The translations under genes and the position numbers were made by a program. The notes beneath the pieces were generated by a model that made no database searches, was not told where the DNA came from, and worked only from the letters and a program-made list of their open reading frames with translations. This document shows positions 46,197 through 57,283 of a stretch of 64,000 bases of DNA, piece by piece; position 1 is the first letter of the stretch; every line of letters starts with the position of its first letter. Source of the DNA: Allium sativum. Taxonomy: Eukaryota; Streptophyta; Magnoliopsida; Asparagales; Amaryllidaceae. Location of the stretch: the NCBI GenBank assembly GCA_030737875.1, contig CM060915.1:635068786-635132785 (forward strand). The letters run 5' to 3'.

Positions 46197-47780
46197 CTAG
46201 TCCTCAATAAGGTCTCGCAAATGTTTGCAGTCATCAGTATTATGACCGTCCATATCATGAAATATGCAATGTCTTCCGGAATTGCGTTGTGCTAGAGTCG
46301 GCTCCCTCTTGGGAGGCCTTGGGTAGGAGGTAGCACCCCATGTGTCCATGTAGATGCCAGTCAACGTTGAATTAAGTTCAATATACTTTTCATATCTAGG
46401 CCCTCTTCGGGGCTGAGAATTGCAATCATTTTTTGTAGGGGCTATTCCTTTGCCCTTGTCATTGCCTTTTCCTAAATAAGACGGTGCTCCGTCTTTAAGC
46501 ATGTTGACGTTGAGAATAACCTTCTCGGATTTAGCGTCTTCCTCACACAGAAATCTATCCGCTTCATAGTAAAATTCGCCGAGATCCCGTGGTGGGTCTC
46601 GGTATAAAGAGGTTTGAACTCCGATGTATCCAGAACATCAGATGCTGCTGCCATCAATACTATAGATGGTTCAGGTCTATCCACAGATGCTACTGAAGCG
46701 TTGAATCTTTCCAATAATGAGCGCAGATTTTCTCCATACCTCTGCTTGATTGAAGTAAGGGACATGACGTTCATGGGTCGAGCAATGTGGACCCGAAACT
46801 ATTCAATGAAAAGAGTGACCAACATGTTCCAACTGTTAATTGATTCCGGAGCTAGTTGCCGAATCCACATTGCAGCTATATCAGTCAGAAAAGGAGAAAA
46901 GAACTTAGCCATGACGTATAATGATGCCGATTGAACTTCCATATGTCATTTGTAGCGCATCAGGTGCACAGTAGGATTTATCCTGTCGTTGTAGGGCTCC
47001 AGTTATGGAAGTTTGAAATCCGAGGGATTGTGGGAATTCCTGATTTCTTGAGTGAATGGATTGTGATTGACGTCATCCACGCCATTCTGGTAAGTGCTGC
47101 CTCTCGAGAGGCCCTGAATTAGATCTGCTAGTCGATTTTCGTCGAAAAGCTGTTGTAAATTTTCGATATTAGACCTGTGCCCCCAGCGTTGAGTGTAAAA
47201 GAAGGAGGTAGCTGTTAGTGAGCCACTGGGAGCGGGTCATGAGGACCAGCTCGTGGACCATGGGGGTCGCAGCTCGCGGTTTAAGGGGACGAACCGACCC
47301 GGTCGTGGATCCCCATCAGGAGCCAGTTGCTGTTGAGGAGCGGGAGCTTGCGACCCAATGTTCATCTGAACTAGAGCTGAAGTCGGTCGATTCTGACCAT
47401 TTTCAAGAGCGAGGGGGTTGCCCTCAAGTCCATGTGATGCACGAGCCACTTCTGTGGCCTCATTTCCCAGGCGTTGATCGTTGATTGGCCTTCCATCCAT
47501 CCGAGAAAAGAATCCATCGATCATCTCTTGTTGTTTCCTAAGGAGATCATCTTGCCTTGCCATCTAGATTCTCAATTCAGCGAGAACGCCGTCCATTTCT
47601 TCTCTGGTCAAGTACGCTGATGGGCTTTCGTGAGAGGAAGCCTCCTGGCTTGCCTCGTTTCTCGTGCATTTGCCCTCAACACCTTCAGTACTAGAGAAAG
47701 TTTCTTCCTTCTTTCTTTTAACCATTGATCCAATAGCCAAGCAAATCAATTCATTTAGAGCTAGATTGAAGTAGTATCGT
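46197..47780 (-). pseudogene. Ty3/gypsy (Tat-like) gag pseudogene
   Basis: Minus-strand gag in several broken frames. The N-terminus begins near 47720 (MVKRKKEETFSST) and runs to a stop near 47564. The next piece is MARQDDLLRKQQEMIDGFF and a proline/glutamine-rich linker (47237-47563). The retrotransposon gag core is in shifted frames (about 46560-47130), with residues such as DLIQGLS near 47115 and TSIKQR..ENLRSLLERFN near 46740. The C-terminal part (46197-46502) holds CIFHDMDGHNTDDCKHL, a CHHC-like knuckle. At least two frameshifts and one stop disable it. Its 5' LTR is directly upstream at 47807-48475. Protease-RT is absent to the left. Confidence 0.75.
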
Positions 47781-47806
47781 GTTCCCCCTTTCCTGGTGCA
47801 CCAAAA

Positions 47807-48475
47807 TGTTAGACCAAAAATTGGCACTAACACCCAAATGCAGATCACAGATCACAGAAAGCAGAAAATAGTAAAATCAGAGGGAACACACGAGGTTTTT
47901 ATAGTGGTTCGGCTGTAGATGTAGCCTACGTCCACTTTATAATCTTATTTTATACTGACAGATAACAAGAATCAGTTACATGTAGACACATAATCTGTGT
48001 GATAATTGAAATTACAAGAGTTTTTGCATGTAATCCACGTGTTTATTATGTAGAAATTGAGGAATTTGTATGAGCAATGGTGCAAAGTCCCTGCACTCTG
48101 ATAATGGCAGAGGCTATGGCGATGTAGGAGAAAAACTTCAGCTAAAAAGTCCTTTTCATTTGCCATGTAGTCCTGTATTTATAGCTGTAGGAGAGCCCCC
48201 GGGAGGACCGGTTCGTGACTCACGTGTGGAACCCTATCCGGGATAGTAGGAGCAGGAATAGCCAAGAGAATGGGTCAATATGCGAGCAGAAGCAGGTTTA
48301 GTCCACGCGGTTCGTGTGTTTAACGAGCCGGTGTCCAAGTGCTCACGAACCGGTTGAGTCATGGTGAGCTTCCATGAGCCGAGCCGGTTGAGTGGTGGTC
48401 CATGAGCCATGGAGGGGGGCGAGCCCAAGGGGGGCGAGACAGTGCCATGGTCACGAACCGGAGGGTGCGACCCGA
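47807..48475 (-). repeat. 5' LTR (partial) of the minus-strand Tat-like element
   Basis: On the minus strand it has a TATA box (48176-48184), then GTGGACGTAGG and CCACTATAAAAACC in the order of an LTR R/U5 region, and ends TAACA. A TTTTGGTGCACCAGG stretch follows, in the primer-site position before gag. The upstream border is lost, as another LTR begins at 48476. GC-rich CGAACCGG and GAGCCGG words at 48200-48475 are repeated several times in the promoter-side part. Confidence 0.6.
48176..48184 (-). promoter_or_regulatory. TATA box of Tat-like LTR
   Basis: The minus strand reads CTATAAATA about 220 bp upstream of the CCACTATAAA landmark. It is the best promoter candidate in this LTR. Confidence 0.5.
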
Positions 48476-48812
48476 TGTAGGAGATGTCATGAATTCCGAG
48501 TGATTGCTGATTGATGTCATATTACACCCGTTTACGGAAACGAGCGAACTTCCAAACCGTATGTCCGATTGAGCCAAACGAAATCTCTACCTGAAGCTAA
48601 TTCAGAGGGCTAAAGTTTTACCATGCAAAGCACCGTAATTGCTATTTTCGGGCCCAAAAAAGATCGTTTGATAGGAATTTCGGGCCAGTTTATGTTGATA
48701 TTGCGATTCCGACCAAATTTCTCTATGTCTTCTGACGTTATCTCCAACGCCTGAGAATGCTGCTATTTAGAGATTCCATGTGTGACAGCTTTGACCAAAA
48801 AGTGTGTCAACA
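48476..48812 (-). repeat. 337-bp LTR, copy 2, abutting copia pol
   Basis: Plus-strand ends are TGTAGGAGATG and GTGTCAACA (minus: TGTTGACAC...CTACA), a proper TG...CA pair. It directly follows the last recognisable codons of the copia pol at 48813, leaving no room for the usual pol end and purine tract. The flanks (CCCGA / TTTGG) show no 5-bp duplication. It is probably the 3' LTR of that copia element after a small deletion. Confidence 0.6.
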
Positions 48813-50348
48813 TTTGGTATTACATTGGTCATCATGTAAGACCAGTTCTCATCTGTGTGAACCTTGTCAAGATGTATTTGCTTTTCCTCGAGGACTCCTC
48901 GGATCCAATGATATCTTGTATCAATGTGCTTTGTGCGGGAATGAAATGTTGAATTCTTTGCCAAGTAAATTGCACATTGATTGTCACACTTCAAGACATA
49001 CTTTTCTTGATCCACTCCCAATTCATGCAACAAGTTCTTCATCCACAACATCTCCTTCCAAGCTTCAATAGTTGCGATATATTCTGCCTCTGTAGTGGAT
49101 AATGCAATACACTATTGCAGCTTTGATTACAATGAAGTAGACCCCCCTACAAAAGTGGTTAAGTATCCTGATGTTGATTTTCTTGAATCAATGTCACCAG
49201 TCAAATCTGTATCTTCGTATCCTTCTAACATATGTTTTCTTTTTCTAAAGCATAAACATTTTTTGTAGGTTCTACGTAGATATCGGAAGATCCATTAAGC
49301 TGCAACCCAGTGCTCAATCCCCGGGCTAGCCAAGAAGCGACTGACAGCACCAACTACATAAGCGATATCTGGTCTTGTGCATATCATTGCGTACATGAGA
49401 CTGCCTACTACCGATAATTATGGTTTCTACTTCATTTCCTCCATATCTTTTTCTATTGTCAGACTCTACTTTGAACTTAGCTTGAAGTGTCCAACAAGTG
49501 GAGTGTTAACCAACTTTGATTTGTACATGTTGAACCTTTCCAACACTCTTTTGATGTATCTCTCTTGGGATAGCCACAACTATCTTTTTTAACTATCATA
49601 AGATATTCTTATCCGAAGGATTTGTTTATCCGGTCCCAAACCTTTCATGGCAAAGCTCTTGCTTAGACCTTTCTTTAAGGTAGCTATCTTTATGCGATTT
49701 TGACCAATGATTAACATATCATCAACATAGAGAAAAAGTATGAGAAAGTCACCACTTACATACCTCTTTACGAAGACACAATGATTGCTTTCCATCCTTT
49801 TGAAATCATGTTCTCCCATGAATGCATCGAACTTCTTATACCATTGCCTTGGTGCTTACTTAAGTCCATATTGACTCTTCGTGAGGCGGCACACTAAATT
49901 TTCTTTGGCTAGAATTTTGAATCCCTCAGGTTGTTCCATGTAGATCTCTTCCTCTAGGTCACCATGAAGACACGTCGTCTTCACATCGAGTTGTTCAATC
50001 TCTAAATCTTGCACGGTTACTAGGCCAAGGACAACTCTATTGATGACATCTCTACCACAGGAGAGAATATCTCTTAAAAGTCGGTACCTATTTCTTGTCT
50101 GAATCCTTTGACGACTAACCGAGCTATGCAGCAAGGCGTTGAACTATTTTTTTCAGTCTTGATTCTGTATACCCACTTATTCTTCAAACCTCTTCTCCCT
50201 TTTGGTAGCTCTACTAGTTCATATGTGTTATTCTCACGCAAGGATTACATTTCTTCTTGCATGGATTTTCTCCACTCTTCTTTATGACAATCACTCATTG
50301 CTTCTTTATAAATTTAAGGCTCCTCCTCATCAGTGAGCGTAACATACT
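48813..50348 (-). pseudogene. Ty1/copia pol fragment: reverse transcriptase and RNase H
   Basis: Successive minus-strand pieces match the copia order. RT start: EEWRKSMQEEM and YELVELPKGRRGLKNKWVYR (about 50170-50290). Mid RT: EIEQLDVKTTCLHGDLEEEI and YMEQPEGF (49856-50030). Catalytic YVDD at 49718-49729. RNase H: YAMICTRPDIAYVVGAVSRF (about 49330-49400), then the end part DNQCAIYLAKN and RTKHIDTRYHWIR (48860-48980). Several stops and frameshifts lie between. Integrase, protease and gag are missing because the 5' side is cut at 50349 by another LTR. It cannot make an active enzyme. Confidence 0.9.
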
Positions 50349-52838
50349 TGTGACACCCCACGTAAGTTAATGTCACTCTTTAACAGAATGCATTAAGTTT
50401 CATGAAGCGTTATAGGTAAACAAAAACATAAACATCAAAAGACAGATATAAAATAACAATGGAAATTTAAAACTTTATTTTCCAACATAAAACGTCATGG
50501 TCCAAAATCTAGTTACAACATCAGTCTAAAATACTGAAAACCAACTGCAACAAATAAAATATCTGCCTTGTACTAAAACCATCAGAGTACAGTAATATAA
50601 AATCATAGTCCCCAAAAAGATCCATATCAGAGTAGACAAATAGTCAAAGCGGTACTTCTAAGCAACTCCAAGCAGAAACAGAAGAGAGAGAGATTCCTAA
50701 TCAAGCCTGACCGTTCCCACCCTTAGAACCTTGGAAGGGGGAGAGGAAGAGAGAGAAAACGAAACAAAATGGGTCAGACATAAAGCCTGGCGAGTCCAGT
50801 TACTTTTAGCATATAAATAAGTAAAAGCTTCATGACAAGCATATAAACTGGATGGGAGATAACAGTACATGCAACAGATATAACCGGTAAAAGAGGATAA
50901 GCATAGTGAACTGAACAGATTGCGCTTCCAAATACTTTTCTCTGTACTAATATTAGTACATTGTATTAAGTTTATTTTAACTACTTAATATAAACAGAAT
51001 GATGCCAACATAGCATGAATGGTAGACTTAGTTGTACTTTTAGTAACAGATTTTACCCCAAACTGTAATAACGGGTACCCTAACAGAAACAATAGGCATT
51101 ACCCCCAACCATGAACTATAGGTACCTAAACAGGACTAGATGTACCCCAATTACTATCCCCGGCGATCGGCTCCCTACCACATAAATACGTTGTGTCGAC
51201 CCTACAGTAGGGTGTATTACCTTCTAAAGTCGGACCCATGTATGCACATGTGTTACGGGGGCTTATTTTCCGGCGGTCGGACCCATGTATGCACATGACT
51301 CCGTTGGAACGCGCCATTAGAATACCCATCCCAATTGAACCACTAATAATTAGCTTAGTAAGCGTGCCCTGACCCCTACCTAGTGCGGGGTCCCCCTTTT
51401 AATACCAGAATGGGTTACTGACTAATATGGGTCCCACACAACAGATGACACAAGCCATCCCTTAGGCTTGTATCCCTAACCCATTAGGATTTCCACGGGT
51501 TAAGTTTATCGGGTTTGTTTAAACCCCTACAGATTTAATACATTTACTTAACCTCCAACTGATCAAACAGAATACATAGGTGACATACAGTTCCATTTAC
51601 ATGTTCCCTTAATCTTTGTACTAAGCCTAAATGTTTCCATATGCGTACATCCCATATTTCAGTTATATTGCATAGTATAAGTTATTCCCCAAACTTTAGT
51701 CATATTCATAGCACAGGTTATACGTAATAGTTTAACAAGCCCACATAACCCCAACATATAGAACAGGTTAAGTTTATCGGGTTCGTATAACCCCACCCCA
51801 CAGATTTAACATATTTACTTAACCCCCATTGATTCAAACAGGTTTACTTAACCCCTACACAATTTAACTAGTTCATATAACCCCACAGATTTAAACAGGT
51901 TAAGCATTATAGGTTAACAGGTTATTATCGTTCACCATTCATGTATGTTAATGCACCAGACCTCTCACATTAAGTTGACCACTTGTGGATGCTGGATTTG
52001 TCGGGCGGTTTCGGGGAGGCTTCTACCACAAGTTGAACTTAACCTCGTTTCCCTGTGCCGTTATTTCCAATTTATTAATTACCATAATTGTGTTAACAAT
52101 CGTTTTGGCCTAATAATCCTATTTAGGAATTACTCATGCTCATCATAGGTTTTCAATTAAAGTATTAAATTTCAACAGTTTTCAGCAAATTATCCATTTT
52201 AACAGATTAAACATCTCCCCAAGTTATAGTAGGTTACTTATGGTTTCATTAACGTGCTCCGCTTAATCTTAAATTAAGCCTACAGATTTATATGCCCCAA
52301 ATTACGATCATAATTCACAGTATAACATATGCCCTAAGTTTAGTCTTACATCACAGTATAGGTTTTGCCCCAAAATCCTAGTCATGATTCATAGTACAAG
52401 ATATTCCCCCAATTTATCTTTCCCAATCACTCCCAACTTCGTTCGTTCACATATTTCAGCGATAGGCCTAGGTTTGAAGGTAGCCTAAGCTATAAAAATA
52501 AAAAGGAGAAGAGGGAGAGAAGAGAACATAAATAGGCATAACAATAGATAGGTATATAATAACCGAAATAGGCATATCATAAATAGGCATATAAGAACTA
52601 AACAGTAGATCAGGTGTACATGTAATGGCAGATCTGCTAGGTACGCATTAGAATCTTAACATACATAGGTTTAGATCAAGATTTATAAACATGTCATGAT
52701 TACTTGTTAAATATTTATATCTAAAAACAACATGAACTCACAGAGATTGGATCTAAAGAACTGAGAAAAGAATGTTTATGTTGTAGCAGAGATTCTTGTA
52801 TACGTATAAGTCGTTGTTGCAGAAGAATAGGCTAATTC
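50349..52838 (-). repeat. LTR fragment of family X, minus orientation
   Basis: The left border TGTGACACCCCACG matches the complement of the family X LTR end GGTGGGGTGTTACA at 57262. The following sequence parallels the complement of 56700-57250 (for example AATGGGTCAGACATAAAGCC at about 50770, and an AAATAAGTAAAAG stretch). Inside are direct repeats of GGTTAAGTTTATCGGGTT and CTTAACCCC (51490-51900) and a TGGATGCTGG...TCGGGCGGTTTCGG block (51975-52010) like one at 58180-58210. The right border is lost. No coding region is supported. Confidence 0.6.
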
Positions 52839-53893
52839 TGTGACAACCCGAATTTCGACAAACCATTTTTTTTCTCAAAATTCCAATCCATCAAAACTCG
52901 GATTGTTTTGCTCTGGTATCTTACAGAAAAGACAGAGACATAAAACATGTCAGAGCTCAGAAAACATCTTACAGCAGAATGGATAAAATATAGTATAATC
53001 AAAATATAGGCTTGCCGTATTTATAATACTGCCTAACCAGTATCCAAGGCTATCATGTCCCTGCCACAAATCTAACCTACAAGTATGTTATGAGGAGGGG
53101 TCAGAACACAAGTTCTGGTGACTGGATTTAAACTATACACTTTGGATAATCCTAGATATATTGTTCAATCATATTTTCTTATTTATTAGGTTACTTGGGT
53201 TAGCAGCACTCAAGGATTACACACACGTTGTACCCATTTACTTTCCAATGGATTAACCTAACACAGTATATGTATAGCTACCCCTAATGTTGAGGTACAC
53301 CCCATGGTACCCCACTCGCACGGTCTCCAGCGTAACACTATCGGAATATACGCGTTCCCTCATCCTACGTCGTAGTGACGTAGGGATAACAATATTACGT
53401 TCCACATATATCTATCATTACTATGCTACATAATCATACCGACTGTCACCTTTTTTCGAATCCGACTCCAAACCGGAGTAATGCCCTCAAGTCTACGATA
53501 CACCACCTAGAGCAGAGATGTATGTATCTAGACTGTCCCTCGTTCATACTGTTAATCGTAGCTCGATGCCTCAATCGCACGTCCTCTAATGTGCACCAAG
53601 TTCTGTGGCAGGGCGATACAAGAAACACAGAACTCGGTCGGGAACTTTTCAGTACCTGTACAATCCCCTATTTAAAGAACCTTTATATACAAATATACCT
53701 AGGGTTTGTTTTCGTAGTGGCTATGGACCTACCTCAGCCCCTTCCTCAACTAGTAAAGACTACAAGAGCTAGGCGACCGCCCCTAATAACAACCAATCTA
53801 AACATCCATGTGGCGTCTACCTTCAACCCCGTACCTCGATAGTGAAAGGTGAAATGGTATCTTGGGTTTAGCTCTAGTCTTTCGCATACCGCT
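52839..53893 (-). repeat. Second LTR-like fragment, minus orientation, diverged
   Basis: The left border TGTGACAACCCGAATTTCG is LTR-like and does not continue 50349-52838. The sequence after it has the general layout of family X (long non-coding LTR with ACATAAAACATGTCAGAG words) but shows only weak resemblance. A 139-codon plus-strand frame (53423-53842) has no recognisable domain. The identity of this stretch is uncertain. Confidence 0.3.
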
Positions 53894-54144
53894 TGTAACA
53901 CTCCGTATTTTCTGAGAATATTAAAATAACAAATTAAAGAATAATTAATTTGAAAAAGAAAAAATAGGTGAAATGGGTTGCACCATGCGTTCATCTCGGA
54001 ATTCTGCTTGAGATAGAGTCCGAGTTTGCGTAAATCAGACTCCTATGAAGAAGATATCTTTAAATTAAATATTGCAACGAAACATGAAAAAGAAGAATGA
54101 GAAAAGAATAATGTTTAGCATTGTTCTAAGGTTTGTAAGCGAAA

Positions 54145-54219
54145 GACTCAGTAGCTCATTTGGTTAGAACATGTGACTTGCATACAAGAGGTACAGAGTT
54201 CGATCCCCGCTAGCGCCAT
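54145..54219 (+). ncRNA. tRNA-like sequence (tRNA-derived SINE head or tRNA relic)
   Basis: Contains a box-A-like GTAGCTCATTTGGTTAGA and a box-B-like AGTTCGATCCC at proper spacing, with TTGCATACAAG in the anticodon-arm position (resembling an Ala-type arm), and ends GCGCCA then a run of eight or nine T. The 5' acceptor strand (GACTCA) does not pair with the 3' strand (TAGCGCC), so a functional tRNA is unlikely. It could be the Pol III head of a SINE inserted into the LTR. No SINE body or flanking duplication could be confirmed. Confidence 0.45.
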
Positions 54220-54303
54220 ATTTTTTTTAGGGGAATGGCTAAAAAGTGGCTTAGTGTGAACGCAGTTCAAAAAGTGGTTTAGTGTGAAAATTGTTAATTG
54301 GGA

Positions 54304-54305
<2 letters not shown>

Positions 54306-54335
<30 letters not shown>
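54306..54335. repeat. (TA)n microsatellite
   Basis: Thirty bases of uninterrupted AT dinucleotide repeat, just upstream of the LTR promoter region. Confidence 0.9.
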
Positions 54336-54337
<2 letters not shown>

Positions 54338-54545
54338 CATGTACACATCATGTGGTGCACGTGGCACATTTTTTTGTTGGTCAAGGATTGTCTTTTTACG
54401 TGGCCTTCTCTGATTGGATTTGTGACAAATTCTGAGGTGTTAGGGCTTATGTGTCATGCTATGATTGGCTGAGTGACACATTGCTTCAGCTGGATGGTCT
54501 TGATTGCTTCTAGGTTGATATGACGGCTCTTATTTAATTAAAATT

Positions 54546-54555
54546 CTATATAAGC
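54546..54555 (+). promoter_or_regulatory. TATA box of family X LTR
   Basis: TCTATATAAGC about 650 bp into the LTR, followed by an A-rich leader and, near 54787, a TTTTGTAAGTG splice-donor-like site. It is the only good TATA box in the first kilobase. Confidence 0.5.
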
Positions 54556-54999
54556 AACCTAAATCTAAAACCCTAAGCCACACAAAAATAATCCTAAGAC
54601 CGTCATGCTGTCAACACTCAACCTAGAGTAGCCGCCATTCCCATTCAACTAGAAAGCAAGATAGAAGCAAATTAAAAGAGACAAACCAAATCAAATCAAA
54701 ATTAAACTGAAACAACGATTGTCTACATCAAAGGCGAGCATTTCAACTTCAGAATATAGATTCCAGAAATCAAGATTGTCTTTTGTAAGTGTAGTTATCT
54801 TTTAGATGTAAATAAATTTAAGACGTGATTTGATATAAAGTGAAAAATAGAATTATACCAGGTTGTATAATATTGACAATGCTAATTCATGTTTGTTTCT
54901 TGTGATTTTATCATGAATTGTCTTGGAATGTTTGTGGTTTATTGGACTTGGTGTTGGATCTATTAAAGATTGAGAATGAAACTATCAATATCATATGCA

Positions 55000-55330
55000 A
55001 GTTATATGTTTCATGTTAAGATCTACATATATATGTTTATATGATTAATGCAAGTTGTATGTATTATGTTAGATCCAAGTCAAGATCTACATATATATAT
55101 TCATATGCTTTATGTTAGATCCATATGCCTATATATATGTTCATATGTTCATATGCAAGTTACAAGTTTTATGTTGGATCCATGTCAAGATCTATCTAGG
55201 TTCATATGATTAATGCAAGTTATATGTTTTATGATAGATCTAAGTCACGATCTAATTATACATATGTTCATATGCAAGTTACATGTTAGATCCAAAACTA
55301 GATCTATATTTATATGCATGTTTGTAAAGT
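55000..55330. repeat. Degenerate 60-70-bp tandem repeat in family X LTR
   Basis: About five units built on ATGCAAGTTATATGTTTTATG, GTTAGATCC and TCAAGATCTACATATATATG-like words. The rightmost two are inside the inverted-repeat arm. Confidence 0.65.
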
Positions 55331-55857
55331 GGACTTATGCAAGTTCACCTTGTTAGATCTAGTTCATACCTATATGTTAATGTTAAAATTATACATGCCT
55401 TCGGATTTGACATGTCATGATTATGTCATATGCTAGTATATAATTAAGGTTATGTTCACACATGCCTAGATCTACATATTAACATGTTTTAGGCTTATGA
55501 TTATCTAAGTCTAAATTATATGCAAGTTCATGTGACATGTTAAATTATACGAATAAAGTTTTATGCAAAATTTACATGTTTGGTTGAATCTATATTATGC
55601 ATGTTCCCTTCTTTGCCTCTTGTTTATAAATTGGGCTAATATGTGGGCCCAATGACTTTATGTGATTAAAAACGGGGGTAACGTTGGGGTAGTTATTAAA
55701 TCAAAACATGTTAATAATGTAGGTGGGCCTAAAACCATGTAAATGGTTAAGGCCATGAATGGTATAATTTGTACCATTAGTCTTGAACATAATTAAAATA
55801 TGTGACATGAAACACTTGTAGAAAATTCACATATATAAAATATAAAAGATGAATATG

Positions 55858-56070
55858 CCTAACCCGAGGTTAGACTGAGTTGTGGTGTAAACCTGCCCGG
55901 AACCGACCAGCACATCCAGTAACCGCAACAATAGTTGTCTAATGTGAGAGGTTAGTGCATCAAGCCCAGAAAGACCCGAGGTTAGACTGAGTTGTGGTGT
56001 AAAACTGCCCGGAACCGACCAGCACATCCGTAACCACAACAATACCTTTGTAATGTGACTGGTTGGTGCT
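55858..56070. repeat. ~120-bp tandem duplication in family X LTR
   Basis: Two units beginning ACCCGAGGTTAGACTGAG with TGCCCGGAACCGACCAGCAC (near 55861 and 55976). Each also has the mirror copy in the right arm (58170-58350). The unit is GC-richer than its surroundings. Confidence 0.75.
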
Positions 56071-56109
56071 TTAATTAATTAATTAAAGCTCATGAACAAT
56101 CAAGCTAGA

Positions 56110-56290
56110 AATGGTGAGGTTAAGTAATTAAGGGAACACTTAACCAACTTAACATGTTAACAAGACAAGATTGGTGGGGTTAAGTAATTGAGGAAACACT
56201 TAACCAACTTAACATGTTAACTAGACAAGACTGATAGGGGTTAAGTCAAACCAAGGACACAACCAATTTAGCATGTTGACTAGAAAAACC
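56110..56290. repeat. ~60-bp tandem triplication in family X LTR
   Basis: Three units with GGGTTAAGTAATTGAGG and ACTTAACCAACTTAACATG. The mirror copies in the right arm are at about 57940-58110. Confidence 0.75.
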
Positions 56291-57262
56291 CTAGTAACAA
56301 GGACCCGTTTCAGCAGTAACCCACATGGATGTATCAAGGTACCCTGAACTAGGCAGGGTGGGGCATGATTACTGGACTGAATATAAGCGGTTAAAAGGGC
56401 GGCGGTTAGGTGCGTCAGTGTAGGTTCCGACGGAGTACGGGCGTGCACGGGATCCGGAGTGGAAAAACCAGGCACTGGGCACCAGGAGTACACTTGTGCA
56501 TCTTTGAATCATATCAGGGTTGCCATTATAGGACTTGATACACCCTATACTGGAACCAACACAAGTACTTAAAAATCACGTGGGGCCGCATGACACCGGG
56601 AATACATGAATGCGAGTAGGAGCCGATCAATACATGAATGGGATCACTTTATCATGAACATACATTGCTAGTTAAACAGCTCTTAGTGGGTGCAGAGAAG
56701 TAGAAGTGGGTGCGATAGCCAAATCTAGTTAAATCTAACTTTACCTTGTTCTAGGACTACCCTATCCTTGTGGTATCATTCTAAGTTCAGTTTATTCATG
56801 TCATAGTCTTTTACTTATTTACATGCTATTAAATAACTGGGCTTACCAGACTTATGTTTGACCCATTTTCCTTTCACTTCTTTTCTTCCATTCCCCCCCG
56901 GTCCGCAGGGAGGAAACTCTTCTGCTTAGTCCAGGTTAGCCAAAGCTTGAAGACCATAGATTTAAGGCTTGGACTTTTTTTTGAGCTATGGCTTTGGTCA
57001 AGCACTAATTGGGGATTTATGTCATTTTATTTTCAGTATTGCTTCTTTATGTTTTCAAGACAGATGAAAAGTTGTAATAATTTAGAAGGTTAAAACAGTT
57101 GTTGAATTGTTGTGTTGAACAAGTATTTATGAAATAATATTGATCTTTTTCCACAGCATAAATTTTCTGTCTTGTAATTTATTAGTATCTTGTACTTAAA
57201 ACGCTCCACCGAAGTTAAGGCATTCCCTTTGAGAGTGACCTTAACTGAGGTGGGGTGTTACA

Positions 57263-57283
57263 CTTGGTATCAGAGCTAAAGGT
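57263..57283 (+). other. Primer-binding site (tRNA-iMet type) of family X element
   Basis: CTTGGTATCAGAGCTAAAGG directly follows the LTR end. It carries the exact TGGTATCAGAGC core and defines 53894-57262 as a 5' LTR in plus orientation. Confidence 0.85.

Larger units (their letters stand above)
53894..57262 (+). repeat. Family X LTR, plus orientation, with TATA box
   Basis: 3369 bp, with inverted ends TGTAACACTCC and GGGGTGTTACA, followed by a primer-binding site. Landmarks are a tRNA-like stretch (54145-54219), (TA)n (54306-54335), a TATA box (54546-54555), repeats of GTTATATGTTTTATGTTAGA (55000-55330), a ~120-bp duplication (55858-56070) and a ~60-bp triplication (56110-56290). Its 3' half is one arm of a large inverted repeat. 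No gag follows, because the interior switches after about 70 bp to the inverted copy. Confidence 0.7.

Noticed and set aside
46614..47484. Several plus-strand frames opposite gag
   Set aside because: They are antisense shadows of the minus-strand gag pseudogene.
45123..48812. One complete element bounded by the two 337-bp LTR copies
   Set aside because: There is no target duplication, no primer site inside copy 2, and the DNA between belongs to a Tat-like element with its own LTR.
53423..53842. 139-codon plus-strand frame
   Set aside because: No domain, signal or repeat is recognised. It lies in LTR-like DNA with an overlapping frame on the other strand.
54145..54219. Functional tRNA gene
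   Set aside because: The acceptor strands do not pair and the anticodon arm has mismatches. It is kept only as a tRNA-like repeat.
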